In this document: positions 13,738 to 22,219 of the stretch, piece after piece
Layout of the letters: each line of letters opens with the position of its first letter
Numbering within the stretch: position 1 is the stretch's first letter
Assembly (NCBI GenBank): GCA_963930185.1
Contig: CAWVLT010000031.1
Span: 1 to 40,468, forward strand
Direction of reading: 5' to 3'
From: JAGZEG01 sp963930185
GTDB taxonomy: Bacteria > Actinomycetota > Coriobacteriia > Coriobacteriales > UMGS124
Length of the DNA stretch: 40,468 nt
Made by a program: the position numbers and the translations under genes
Notes under the pieces: generated by a model
Database searches by the model: none
What the model was told of the DNA's origin: nothing
Seen by the model: only the letters and a program-made list of their open reading frames with translations

Positions 13738-15225
13738 ATGGAAAGAGCTGTTGCACGGGGGTGGGGGTCTGTGGGGGAGCAGAGTGAGGAGCGTCAATAC
13801 GCTGATTTTGCTGGTCCGATGTTCGGCGTCGCTTTAACCGTGCTGTGGGTTATGGTGGGGGCATCGAGCCACCAGATCATTTATTTCGGGGTGATCAACC
13901 TGTCGGGCTGGGTGATCACCATGGGTGCGGCGGCATTCTGCTGCGCGGTCTTGGGCGTGTTTGGCGTTCGGGGGCCATTGCATTATCTGCGGGCTGTTGC
14001 TGGTGCCACGGCTTCTCTTGGTGTTGCTTTGGTCTCCCTGACCGTCAATGCTTTTGAGTCTAACTTTATTTTGATGGTGTTTGGCGATGTGTTTTCTGGA
14101 ATAGGGCTAGCGTTGTCAACGTTGGCAATTCTCGAGGTCTTGCACTCTCTTCGCACTGCTGGTCAGCGAGAACTGGTCTGTCTGGCGGCACTGGTTGTCG
14201 CCGCGCTGCTTTTCTTCCTTGTCATAGCTCTCGGCATAGGTCCTCTCGTTTCTGTCTGCAGTTTGGCCCCTGCCCTTTCGATGCTTTTGCTTGGAAATGG
14301 CTGCACTTCGCGATCCACTGTCTACGTGGGGAGCCCGGCGGAGATGCCGGGTCGGTCTGGACGACGCGCCCTTGCCCCGTTGTGCTTGCCGCTGGGCCTT
14401 TCGTTCATGCAGGGGATACTACTGGCAATCGAAAGGGGGATCGAACATCCAAGTGAATGGTCTGCGGTTGTGGGTGCCACGACTCTGGCTGTGGTCATGG
14501 CTGTCCTGATGATTTACGGCCTTCTTCGGAGGCTGACGAATCGTCGACTTTGCAGCGTCCTGATTCCGAGTCTCATGATCTTGGCGTGTGTCGGATACTT
14601 TGCGCTTGGTTCAAACGGGGGCGCGGTTTCCACTTCTCTATGCTATAGCTACTGCCTTCTCTATCTGCCATATTGTTTTATGAAGCTGTCATCTTTCCAT
14701 GACTGTCGCCCAAACATCCAGGTTATCCGCTGTCTGCTCCTTTCCCTCGCGTGGTTTTTAGGAAGCGCGGCGGGTCTGATCTTTCTAAACTCAGGCCTTT
14801 CCATACTCGGCTCGATCTGGTCTGGCTGTTGTTTGGTGTTTCTTGCTCTTGACGTAGTCGCATGGATAAAGCCATCCGACGTTCATGACGAGGGGGCTGG
14901 GCAGGTGCAGGGGGAGGGGGATGGCCCCGCCGCTGACAGGCTTACCCCTTCTTTCCCCGCTGCTGATTACATTGCTGATCTAGAGTCCAGCTGTGTTGCT
15001 TTCGGGGACAAGTATGGGCTCTCGCCGAGGGAGGTGGAGATACTGGCTTTGATTGCTCGCGGTAGAAGTGCGACGTCTATCGCGTCCGAGAAGGGTATTA
15101 CCTATAACACGGTACGAAGTCATGTCGCTCATTTGTATGCAAAGACGGGCGCTCACAATCGAGAGGAGTTGATGGTTCTCATGGAACAGTCATTTGCGAG
15201 CGGAGACAAGGATGCGGCCATATAG
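13738..15225 (+). CDS. Membrane-bound LuxR-type regulator 3
   Basis: This is a 495-residue protein from the ATG at 13738. About twelve hydrophobic segments precede a LuxR helix-turn-helix at about 426-480 ('LSPREVEILALIARGRSATSIASEKGITYNTVRSHVAHLYAKTGAHNREEL' pattern). The start is uncertain. The ATG follows the TATAAT box by 26 bases but lacks a Shine-Dalgarno, while a GTG at 13771 has a G-rich tract just upstream. Codons are mixed (TTT, CTT, TCT frequent), unlike the GC-rich codons of reductases 1 and 2, so gene and neighbour may have been acquired separately. It is probably the regulator of reductase 3 directly downstream. Confidence 0.87.
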   Translation: MERAVARGWGSVGEQSEERQYADFAGPMFGVALTVLWVMVGASSHQIIYFGVINLSGWVITMGAAAFCCAVLGVFGVRGPLHYLRAVAGATASLGVALVSLTVNAFESNFILMVFGDVFSGIGLALSTLAILEVLHSLRTAGQRELVCLAALVVAALLFFLVIALGIGPLVSVCSLAPALSMLLLGNGCTSRSTVYVGSPAEMPGRSGRRALAPLCLPLGLSFMQGILLAIERGIEHPSEWSAVVGATTLAVVMAVLMIYGLLRRLTNRRLCSVLIPSLMILACVGYFALGSNGGAVSTSLCYSYCLLYLPYCFMKLSSFHDCRPNIQVIRCLLLSLAWFLGSAAGLIFLNSGLSILGSIWSGCCLVFLALDVVAWIKPSDVHDEGAGQVQGEGDGPAADRLTPSFPAADYIADLESSCVAFGDKYGLSPREVEILALIARGRSATSIASEKGITYNTVRSHVAHLYAKTGAHNREELMVLMEQSFASGDKDAAI

Positions 15226-15406
15226 GGTGCGACTCCAAGAGCCTCGGTTTGGCTGGAACGGTATCGTACGCTGCGCATGACTGGGGTTCGTAGTACCTAC
15301 TGCAGGATGCGGAAATCTCCGTACGGGCTAACAATTCCTCGTAAGGTGCCCAGCGCAGGTGTCCTAATGCGACGGGCAGATGGCAGCGAACGAAGGGGGA
15401 GTTGTT

Positions 15407-17077
15407 ATGTCTGCAAGTAGCGATGTTTCAAGAAGGCAGTTTGTGGGAGGCGCCGCTCTGGCGGGAGCGGCGATGGCAGCGCAGGCCTATGCCGAACCGG
15501 CCATGGCCGAGCAGGCTGCTGGTGAGGATCCGTGCGATATCTACCTGAGTTACGAAAATCCTGACGAGATAGGCATTGTCCACGAGGCCCAAGGTGAGGT
15601 TGACGCTGACTTCGTGGTTGTGGGATCGGGTATCGGTGGACTAACTGCCACCATGCTGGCGGCAGAGCTCGCCCCAGATGCGAAAATCATGCTCATCGAG
15701 AAGTGCGGCTTCACGGGTGGCAACGGCAACTATGCCGAGATTTGCGCGCCGGCTGCACCGCGCACCCCCGATGAAGCGGCCGCGTCTGCTATGGAAACGG
15801 TTGTGGCAAGCAACTACATGAAGGACTTCTATCTGCTGGAGAGCCTTGCTTACGAGGGAAATCTGTGCACTTCGTGGCTGCTGAACAAGCATGGCGTAGA
15901 GCTCGACGGGTCCCATTTCTATTACCAGAACTGGGAAGGCGCTACCACTATGGCGCAGCTTACGGAAGAGATCGAGACTTCCGAGGCTTACGGCAACGTC
16001 GAGATTATGCTCGATACCCGCGCCACGGCTCTTCTGATGGAAGATGAGTACACCTGCAAGGGAATACAGGTTCTTGCTGACGGGGTCTACACAAACATCA
16101 ACGCCAAGGCGGTCTTCCTATGCACGGGTGGCATGGCGACCAACTTTGACCTGCTGAGGTTCTTTACCAATCAGGATATTGTTGAGAAGTCCTATGGTAT
16201 GGGTGCGGGCCAAGACGGCGATGGCCATCTCATGGTCCAGCAGACTGCCCATGGCATGGTGAAGAGCGTCTATGCCACGTCTATGTTTAACAACGTCAAG
16301 GGTTTCGGCTTTAGCAGTCCCCTGGGGGTTGCCGCTGTTGTACAGCCCACTTGCCTGTTCGTCAATCAGTATGGCGAGCGGTTCTGCGACGAGGCGGCAG
16401 GCAACGTCTATCCGTTTATGCTTGCGGGCAAGGCCATCGAGACAAATGGTCGCTGCTATTCCATTATGGGCCAGAACCTTATCGAGCGCTTCGAGTCGCA
16501 AGGTTCTGATACCGAGTACTGGTTCTATTACCAGACGCCCACCGGCCTCCAGGAAGACCTCGAGACCTATGCAGACAACCCAGGCGTGTTCAAGGCCGAA
16601 ACCCTGGAAGAACTGGCGGAGCTCATAGATGTGGATCCTGCGGCTCTGTGCGCTACGGTCGAGCAGTACGAGGCCGATGTGGCTGCGGGGGGAGGGGACA
16701 CGGTAAAGGGCAAGGACGCCCAGTGGATGGTGACCCTGGGGTCTGGCCCCTACTATGCCTTTAGGATGAGCTCTGGCATCATACAGACGAACGGCGGTAT
16801 TCGCGTCGACAAGTTCTGTCGTGTCTGCGATCCGTATTTCAAGCCGGTTACGGGGCTGTATGCCGGCGGCATTGCGATCTCCGGTCTCAATGTCGAGTAC
16901 TACTCGACCGGAACCTCTCAGGCGGCCGGTTTGTGGAGCGGCACCGTGGTGGCGCGCGATGTTGCCAAGAACATCCTCGGGGTCGAGGTCCCCGAGGACT
17001 GGTATGGCGAGCAGTACACTGGCCCCTTCATGGATCGCGGAGCAACTGGCAAGTGCAAGCCTCTTACGGGAAACTAG
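15407..17077 (+). CDS. Tat-exported FAD-dependent reductase 3
   Basis: This 556-residue protein starts from the ATG at 15407, chosen because AAGGGGGAG precedes it by five bases; an in-frame ATG at 15380 has no such site. The Tat signal is SRRQF at residues 8-12 and the probable cleavage falls after 'AYA' or 'AMA' (about 29-34). The Rossmann motif GSGIGG is at 73-78, with 'LCTGG' near 238-242 and 'GERFCDE' at 323-329. The position of the fumarate reductase catalytic Arg is Asn, and 'HHTMGG' is replaced by 'IIQTNGG'. It is the most divergent of the four. The region 15226-15406 before it has no clear promoter, only a small inverted repeat GTAG-TAC-CTAC at 15290-15300. Confidence 0.87.
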   Translation: MSASSDVSRRQFVGGAALAGAAMAAQAYAEPAMAEQAAGEDPCDIYLSYENPDEIGIVHEAQGEVDADFVVVGSGIGGLTATMLAAELAPDAKIMLIEKCGFTGGNGNYAEICAPAAPRTPDEAAASAMETVVASNYMKDFYLLESLAYEGNLCTSWLLNKHGVELDGSHFYYQNWEGATTMAQLTEEIETSEAYGNVEIMLDTRATALLMEDEYTCKGIQVLADGVYTNINAKAVFLCTGGMATNFDLLRFFTNQDIVEKSYGMGAGQDGDGHLMVQQTAHGMVKSVYATSMFNNVKGFGFSSPLGVAAVVQPTCLFVNQYGERFCDEAAGNVYPFMLAGKAIETNGRCYSIMGQNLIERFESQGSDTEYWFYYQTPTGLQEDLETYADNPGVFKAETLEELAELIDVDPAALCATVEQYEADVAAGGGDTVKGKDAQWMVTLGSGPYYAFRMSSGIIQTNGGIRVDKFCRVCDPYFKPVTGLYAGGIAISGLNVEYYSTGTSQAAGLWSGTVVARDVAKNILGVEVPEDWYGEQYTGPFMDRGATGKCKPLTGN

Positions 17078-17237
17078 GCTGTTGTGGGCAATAGCCGGCT
17101 AACGGCGCCCAATGGATGACACCGTGGATGTATTCCAGGATGGAACGGATGCGACGTGGCTCTCACTCAAGAGAGAAAAGCTTCTCCGTAGGCTCACGTG
17201 ACGCAGATTCGGGCTAAATCGGCAGCCATCTCTTTCA

Positions 17238-17274
17238 GGGCCGCTCTTGAACGGATAAAGTTCAAGAGCGGCCC
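17238..17274 (+). terminator. Terminator-like hairpin after reductase 3
   Basis: GGGCCGCTCTTGAAC (17238-17252) pairs perfectly with GTTCAAGAGCGGCCC (17260-17274) across the loop GGATAAA. There is no U-run, but the 15-bp stem is in the same style as the other hairpins in this window and sits 160 bases past the stop, before the lysR gene. Confidence 0.7.
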
Positions 17275-17361
17275 GCCGCTTCGGAGGTCGGTTTACGGTT
17301 CTCTTGCTCGTGGTTGTCTGGATGATTTGGTATGACTGCGGGACGAGGGGGCTACGTTGAG

Positions 17362-18249
17362 ATGGATATCCAGCAGCTGCGATACTTTGTCTGTGCGGCT
17401 GAGCGCCGCAGCTTTCGTGAGGCTGCCGAAGCGCTCTATGTGTCGCGCTCGACACTGAGTAAATCCATAACGAGGCTCGAGGATGAGCTGGGCTACGCCC
17501 TGTTCAGGCGCAACCATGTGGGGGCGACACTGACCGAGCTCGGCGAGCGTTTCTATAACGAGGCCATGCCGTTAGTGGAGAACTATGATCGCGTAAGCAG
17601 AATGGCAAAGTCGGTGCTGGGCTCGAAATCCATCGTCGTTGCAATTCCCAACTCCTGGGCGGAGTTTTTCTCTGGTGCCATCGAGGCTTTTGAGCGATCC
17701 TGCCCAGAGTTGCGCGTATCTGTTGCGAGCGGGCCCGATGCCGAGTGCAATCAAAGGGCACGCCGTGGCGAGATCGATCTGCTTGTGACCCACCTGCCGT
17801 TTGACGGGGGCGTCGACGAGGGACTGCCCTTGGTCAGGGCGCCTCTGTATTATGCCATGAGCGAGAACAATCCCCTTGCCCGAAAAGACCTCGTCACTCT
17901 TGACGACCTAGTCGACCAGGATGTCATCTACTATCCGTGTGGGTACGAGAAGGTGTTCTGGGTTCCTCCGGCCAAGTCGCGCAGTCACTCGTTCGATAAT
18001 GATATCCTGCACATCTATGCTCGGCTTTATCGCAACGAAGGTGTCATGCCAACTCCTTTGATCACGGCGCCCACTTGTTATCAGGGGGTCGTCTATCGCC
18101 GTTACGAGGGACCTTACGACACGGTTGTCATGAAGGGGCACGTTATTCCCCATCCGGGTCGATCCGCAGAGCGTGAGCGAGAGATCTTTGCCCTGCGGAA
18201 CGCCATGGTCATATCGGGCAACAACCTGCTGCCTGACGAACCTGAGTAG
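17362..18249 (+). CDS. LysR-family transcriptional regulator
   Basis: This is a 295-residue protein beginning MDIQQLRYFV, the standard LysR start, which is why the ATG at 17362 is preferred to the one at 17332. The winged helix-turn-helix spans residues 1-60 ('FREAAEALYVSRSTLSKSITRLEDELGYALFRR' type). The remainder is the two-lobed periplasmic-binding-protein-like effector domain, with 'LLVTHLPFD' and 'LITAPTCYQG' as recognisable strand-loop positions. LysR proteins bind a small molecule and activate nearby promoters. Reductase 4 follows 166 bases downstream in the same direction and is the likely target. No strong terminator separates the two genes. Confidence 0.93.
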   Translation: MDIQQLRYFVCAAERRSFREAAEALYVSRSTLSKSITRLEDELGYALFRRNHVGATLTELGERFYNEAMPLVENYDRVSRMAKSVLGSKSIVVAIPNSWAEFFSGAIEAFERSCPELRVSVASGPDAECNQRARRGEIDLLVTHLPFDGGVDEGLPLVRAPLYYAMSENNPLARKDLVTLDDLVDQDVIYYPCGYEKVFWVPPAKSRSHSFDNDILHIYARLYRNEGVMPTPLITAPTCYQGVVYRRYEGPYDTVVMKGHVIPHPGRSAEREREIFALRNAMVISGNNLLPDEPE

Positions 18250-18348
18250 CGCGCCTCCGCATGTCTTGACTGGCATGAGGATGGCGTTGGCCTGATGATA
18301 ACTTTGCACTAGCGTGGTGTTTTTTGCGCTTTCCAAGATCTGCCCTGA

Positions 18349-18401
18349 CCTCGTAATTTGGTAGATGACAGGTGGACGCAAGCCACCAAACCAATGCGAG
18401 G
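18349..18401 (+). promoter_or_regulatory. Structured leader immediately before reductase 4
   Basis: Three nested pairings occur in 53 bases: CCTCG (18349-18353) with CGAGG (18397-18401), TTTGGT (18357-18362) with ACCAAA (18385-18390), and GGTGG (18371-18375) with CCACC (18383-18387). The last two share bases and cannot form together. The outer stem ends one base before the AAAGGGG ribosome-binding site (18403-18409). It may be a leader that switches conformation; it matches no riboswitch class that I know. Confidence 0.35.
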
Positions 18402-18415
18402 GAAAGGGGCCTTTC

Positions 18416-20128
18416 ATGTCCAAGACCACCACTATGTCTCGCCGTGCCTTCGTTAAGGCCGCGGGTGCCACCACGGCCGCTGCCGCCACCGCGAGTGTTG
18501 CGGCTGGCACTGCTGTCGCTGACGAGGCCGCAGGTTCGGCGCCGCTTACCGCAGAGTCGTATTCTTCTCAGAAGTGGAGCTTCGAGATCGCGCCCGAGCC
18601 TATCACCGACATCGCAGAGCAGATCGACTGCGAGCTGGTTGTTGTGGGCGCCGGTACTGCTGGTCTCGCGGCTGCGTGCTCTGGCGCCCAGAGTGGCCTG
18701 AACACAATCCTGGTTTCTGCTTCGACCGGCCCGGTGTGTCGTGGTGGCTCTAACCACTGCACGTACTCCAAGGTCATGGAGCGCGAGAGCGTGGAGCCCT
18801 ATGACGCGGAGAAGTTCTATCTCTCCGAGCTTGCTGCGAACTCGTTCCGCGTTGACCACCGCAAGTGGTTCAAGTTCTACAACAACAGCGAGGAGTCGAT
18901 GAACTGGCTGCTCGACATGCTTGCCGAGGAGGGCTACGACGCCGTTCTCGAGATAACCAACGTCGATGATTTTGACTCGCCCACCAACAGCCCGGTTGCG
19001 TCGCACTCCTTTATCAGCGCTGACATGACGATGGCTGGCGTTGGCCAGCAGTTTGCCGTCGACACGCTGGCCAAGAACATCGAGACCGCCGGCGGGCAGA
19101 TCTTCTATGAGAACATCGCTCGCCAGCTCGTGCGCGGCGGCGTCCCCAACGGCACCGAGGGGCGCGTGGAGGGCGTTATCTGCGAACGCGCTGACGGCAC
19201 GTTCGCCCAGTACAACGCAAGCAAGGGCGTGGTGCTGGCTACTGGCGACTTCAGCCGCGACAAGGACATGATGACCAAGTATTGCCCGTGGGTCATCGAC
19301 TTGATCGACTGGGAGCAGGCCGCCACCTACGACTACAACTTTGGCCTGCAGCCCAACGATCCGTGGGGCCTGTTCCATGGAGACGGTCACAAGATGGGCC
19401 TGTGGGTTGGCGCGGCCTGGCAGAAGGTCTTCCCGTGTGCCCCGATGATCCAGGGCAGCTGGGTTGCTTCGAGCCAGCCGTATGGTTCGCACCGTGGTCT
19501 GCTCGTCAACCACAAGGGAGAGCGCTTCTGCAACGAGGACATGGGTGGCGCCGGCGAGGCAATGCAGGCTATACAGCTGCCCAACCACTGTGCCTATGCC
19601 ATCTGGGGCACCAACTACGCCGAGGATGCGGCGCCGTGGTATCAGTTTGGTCAGGCTGATGGCGATGACCCCATTCCGGTTGAGACCATCATCCAGGGCT
19701 GGGAGGATAACGTGGCGGCTGGTGCTTATGTAAAGGCCGACACTCTCGAGGAGGTCGCCGAGCAGCTTGGTCTGCCCGTTGAGACCACCATGGCGACGAT
19801 TGAGCGCTACAACGAGTTGGCTGCTGCCGGCAAGGACGAGGACTTCCTCAAGAAGGCCAAGTACCTGCAGGGCATTACTGACGGTCCGTTCTACGGCGCC
19901 TCGACCGGCGCACCGGTGTTCTATACGGTTATGGGTGGCCTGCGCACCAATGAAAACATGCAGGTCTGCACCGAGGACGACGAGCCCATTCCCGGCCTGT
20001 ACAACGTGGGTACCATGGCGGGTGACATGTTTGCGAACATTTACAACTTCCGCATGCAGGGCCACAACTATGGCCAGTGCCTGTGCTTTGGCTATCTGAC
20101 TGGCAAGTACATCGCCGAGAACGAGTAG
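18416..20128 (+). CDS. Tat-exported FAD-dependent reductase 4
   Basis: This is a 570-residue protein from the ATG at 18416 (AAAGGGG six bases upstream; an in-frame ATG at 18365 lies in the leader and is rejected). The Tat signal is SRRAF at residues 8-12 with cleavage near 'AVA' at 36. The Rossmann motif GAGTAG is at 78-83, 'LATGDF' near 274-279, 'GERFCNE' at 368-374, and a C-terminal 'MQGHNYGQC' segment follows. The catalytic Arg position is Gly. It is a relative of reductase 2 but about 40 residues longer before the GERF motif. It lies downstream of lysR and ends 106 bases before the palindrome centre. Confidence 0.88.
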   Translation: MSKTTTMSRRAFVKAAGATTAAAATASVAAGTAVADEAAGSAPLTAESYSSQKWSFEIAPEPITDIAEQIDCELVVVGAGTAGLAAACSGAQSGLNTILVSASTGPVCRGGSNHCTYSKVMERESVEPYDAEKFYLSELAANSFRVDHRKWFKFYNNSEESMNWLLDMLAEEGYDAVLEITNVDDFDSPTNSPVASHSFISADMTMAGVGQQFAVDTLAKNIETAGGQIFYENIARQLVRGGVPNGTEGRVEGVICERADGTFAQYNASKGVVLATGDFSRDKDMMTKYCPWVIDLIDWEQAATYDYNFGLQPNDPWGLFHGDGHKMGLWVGAAWQKVFPCAPMIQGSWVASSQPYGSHRGLLVNHKGERFCNEDMGGAGEAMQAIQLPNHCAYAIWGTNYAEDAAPWYQFGQADGDDPIPVETIIQGWEDNVAAGAYVKADTLEEVAEQLGLPVETTMATIERYNELAAAGKDEDFLKKAKYLQGITDGPFYGASTGAPVFYTVMGGLRTNENMQVCTEDDEPIPGLYNVGTMAGDMFANIYNFRMQGHNYGQCLCFGYLTGKYIAENE

Positions 20129-20215
20129 TGCGGAGCTCGCCAAGATCCGGGGTGTCGATGTGTAATTAGTCGGTGCCGCGTAGGAGTCTGCAATAACATC
20201 TTGGCATGATCACCA

Positions 20216-20253
20216 GAGGGCCGCCTCACGAGCATGCTCGTGAGGCGGCCCTC
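20216..20253. terminator. Central hairpin at the palindrome axis (bidirectional terminator)
   Basis: The arms GAGGGCCGCCTCACGAG around CATG form a perfect hairpin centred on 20234/20235. In style it matches the hairpin after reductase 3 (GGGCCGC...GCGGCCC), so it is probably the natural terminator of reductase 4. Because the whole window mirrors here, the true loop and the sequence beyond it cannot be known. In the window as given it separates two convergent copies of reductase 4. Confidence 0.6.
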
Positions 20254-20340
20254 TGGTGATCATGCCAAGATGTTATTGCAGACTCCTACGCGGCACCGAC
20301 TAATTACACATCGACACCCCGGATCTTGGCGAGCTCCGCA

Positions 20341-22053
20341 CTACTCGTTCTCGGCGATGTACTTGCCAGTCAGATAGCCAAAGCACAGGCACTGGCCATA
20401 GTTGTGGCCCTGCATGCGGAAGTTGTAAATGTTCGCAAACATGTCACCCGCCATGGTACCCACGTTGTACAGGCCGGGAATGGGCTCGTCGTCCTCGGTG
20501 CAGACCTGCATGTTTTCATTGGTGCGCAGGCCACCCATAACCGTATAGAACACCGGTGCGCCGGTCGAGGCGCCGTAGAACGGACCGTCAGTAATGCCCT
20601 GCAGGTACTTGGCCTTCTTGAGGAAGTCCTCGTCCTTGCCGGCAGCAGCCAACTCGTTGTAGCGCTCAATCGTCGCCATGGTGGTCTCAACGGGCAGACC
20701 AAGCTGCTCGGCGACCTCCTCGAGAGTGTCGGCCTTTACATAAGCACCAGCCGCCACGTTATCCTCCCAGCCCTGGATGATGGTCTCAACCGGAATGGGG
20801 TCATCGCCATCAGCCTGACCAAACTGATACCACGGCGCCGCATCCTCGGCGTAGTTGGTGCCCCAGATGGCATAGGCACAGTGGTTGGGCAGCTGTATAG
20901 CCTGCATTGCCTCGCCGGCGCCACCCATGTCCTCGTTGCAGAAGCGCTCTCCCTTGTGGTTGACGAGCAGACCACGGTGCGAACCATACGGCTGGCTCGA
21001 AGCAACCCAGCTGCCCTGGATCATCGGGGCACACGGGAAGACCTTCTGCCAGGCCGCGCCAACCCACAGGCCCATCTTGTGACCGTCTCCATGGAACAGG
21101 CCCCACGGATCGTTGGGCTGCAGGCCAAAGTTGTAGTCGTAGGTGGCGGCCTGCTCCCAGTCGATCAAGTCGATGACCCACGGGCAATACTTGGTCATCA
21201 TGTCCTTGTCGCGGCTGAAGTCGCCAGTAGCCAGCACCACGCCCTTGCTTGCGTTGTACTGGGCGAACGTGCCGTCAGCGCGTTCGCAGATAACGCCCTC
21301 CACGCGCCCCTCGGTGCCGTTGGGGACGCCGCCGCGCACGAGCTGGCGAGCGATGTTCTCATAGAAGATCTGCCCGCCGGCGGTCTCGATGTTCTTGGCC
21401 AGCGTGTCGACGGCAAACTGCTGGCCAACGCCAGCCATCGTCATGTCAGCGCTGATAAAGGAGTGCGACGCAACCGGGCTGTTGGTGGGCGAGTCAAAAT
21501 CATCGACGTTGGTTATCTCGAGAACGGCGTCGTAGCCCTCCTCGGCAAGCATGTCGAGCAGCCAGTTCATCGACTCCTCGCTGTTGTTGTAGAACTTGAA
21601 CCACTTGCGGTGGTCAACGCGGAACGAGTTCGCAGCAAGCTCGGAGAGATAGAACTTCTCCGCGTCATAGGGCTCCACGCTCTCGCGCTCCATGACCTTG
21701 GAGTACGTGCAGTGGTTAGAGCCACCACGACACACCGGGCCGGTCGAAGCAGAAACCAGGATTGTGTTCAGGCCACTCTGGGCGCCAGAGCACGCAGCCG
21801 CGAGACCAGCAGTACCGGCGCCCACAACAACCAGCTCGCAGTCGATCTGCTCTGCGATGTCGGTGATAGGCTCGGGCGCGATCTCGAAGCTCCACTTCTG
21901 AGAAGAATACGACTCTGCGGTAAGCGGCGCCGAACCTGCGGCCTCGTCAGCGACAGCAGTGCCAGCCGCAACACTCGCGGTGGCGGCAGCGGCCGTGGTG
22001 GCACCCGCGGCCTTAACGAAGGCACGGCGAGACATAGTGGTGGTCTTGGACAT
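20341..22053 (-). CDS. Tat-exported FAD-dependent reductase 4 (mirror copy)
   Basis: This is identical in protein to the gene at 18416-20128: 570 residues, SRRAF Tat motif, GAGTAG FAD motif and GERFCNE motif. The ATG at 22053 follows AAAGGGG on the minus strand. It converges on its twin, with 212 bases between the two stop codons. A real organism carrying both would have a head-on pair of identical genes, which is a reason to doubt the duplication. Confidence 0.85.
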   Translation of the reverse strand: MSKTTTMSRRAFVKAAGATTAAAATASVAAGTAVADEAAGSAPLTAESYSSQKWSFEIAPEPITDIAEQIDCELVVVGAGTAGLAAACSGAQSGLNTILVSASTGPVCRGGSNHCTYSKVMERESVEPYDAEKFYLSELAANSFRVDHRKWFKFYNNSEESMNWLLDMLAEEGYDAVLEITNVDDFDSPTNSPVASHSFISADMTMAGVGQQFAVDTLAKNIETAGGQIFYENIARQLVRGGVPNGTEGRVEGVICERADGTFAQYNASKGVVLATGDFSRDKDMMTKYCPWVIDLIDWEQAATYDYNFGLQPNDPWGLFHGDGHKMGLWVGAAWQKVFPCAPMIQGSWVASSQPYGSHRGLLVNHKGERFCNEDMGGAGEAMQAIQLPNHCAYAIWGTNYAEDAAPWYQFGQADGDDPIPVETIIQGWEDNVAAGAYVKADTLEEVAEQLGLPVETTMATIERYNELAAAGKDEDFLKKAKYLQGITDGPFYGASTGAPVFYTVMGGLRTNENMQVCTEDDEPIPGLYNVGTMAGDMFANIYNFRMQGHNYGQCLCFGYLTGKYIAENE

Positions 22054-22067
22054 GAAAGGCCCCTTTC

Positions 22068-22120
22068 CCTCGCATTGGTTTGGTGGCTTGCGTCCACCTG
22101 TCATCTACCAAATTACGAGG
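22068..22120 (-). promoter_or_regulatory. Structured leader of reductase 4 (mirror copy)
   Basis: This contains the same nested stems as 18349-18401, read on the minus strand, directly before the ribosome-binding site of the mirrored reductase 4. Confidence 0.33.
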
Positions 22121-22219
22121 TCAGGGCAGATCTTGGAAAGCGCAAAAAACACCACGCTAGTGCAAAGTTATCATCAGGCCAACGCCATCCTCATGCCAGT
22201 CAAGACATGCGGAGGCGCG

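Larger units (their letters stand above)
1..20234 (+). repeat. Left arm of a 40,468-base perfect palindrome
   Basis: This is the first arm of an inverted repeat covering the whole window. Position x pairs with 40469-x. Both outer ends read as the same tRNA-Leu, every open reading frame on this arm has an identical partner on the other strand of the second arm, and the junction at 20234/20235 has no spacer. I saw no mismatch in the parts compared. Treat this arm as the unique sequence for gene-content purposes. The repeat is probably an assembly or fold-back artefact. Confidence 0.98.

Noticed and set aside
7961..20128. Calling the four flavoproteins fumarate reductases or urocanate reductases
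   Set aside because: The family fold is clear but the substrate-binding residues do not match those enzymes, so naming a substrate would be unsupported.
18209..20143. A 644-codon open frame on the minus strand opposite reductase 4, and similar long frames opposite reductase 2, luxR2 and pepF (and their mirrors)
   Set aside because: They are His/Val/Leu/Gly-rich or Arg-rich translations without any recognisable domain, typical of antisense frames over GC-rich codon-biased genes, and they overlap well-supported genes completely.
20129..20340. A replication origin or telomere at the palindrome centre
   Set aside because: There are no DnaA boxes, iterons or protelomerase gene; a simple terminator hairpin explains the inner part of the symmetry.
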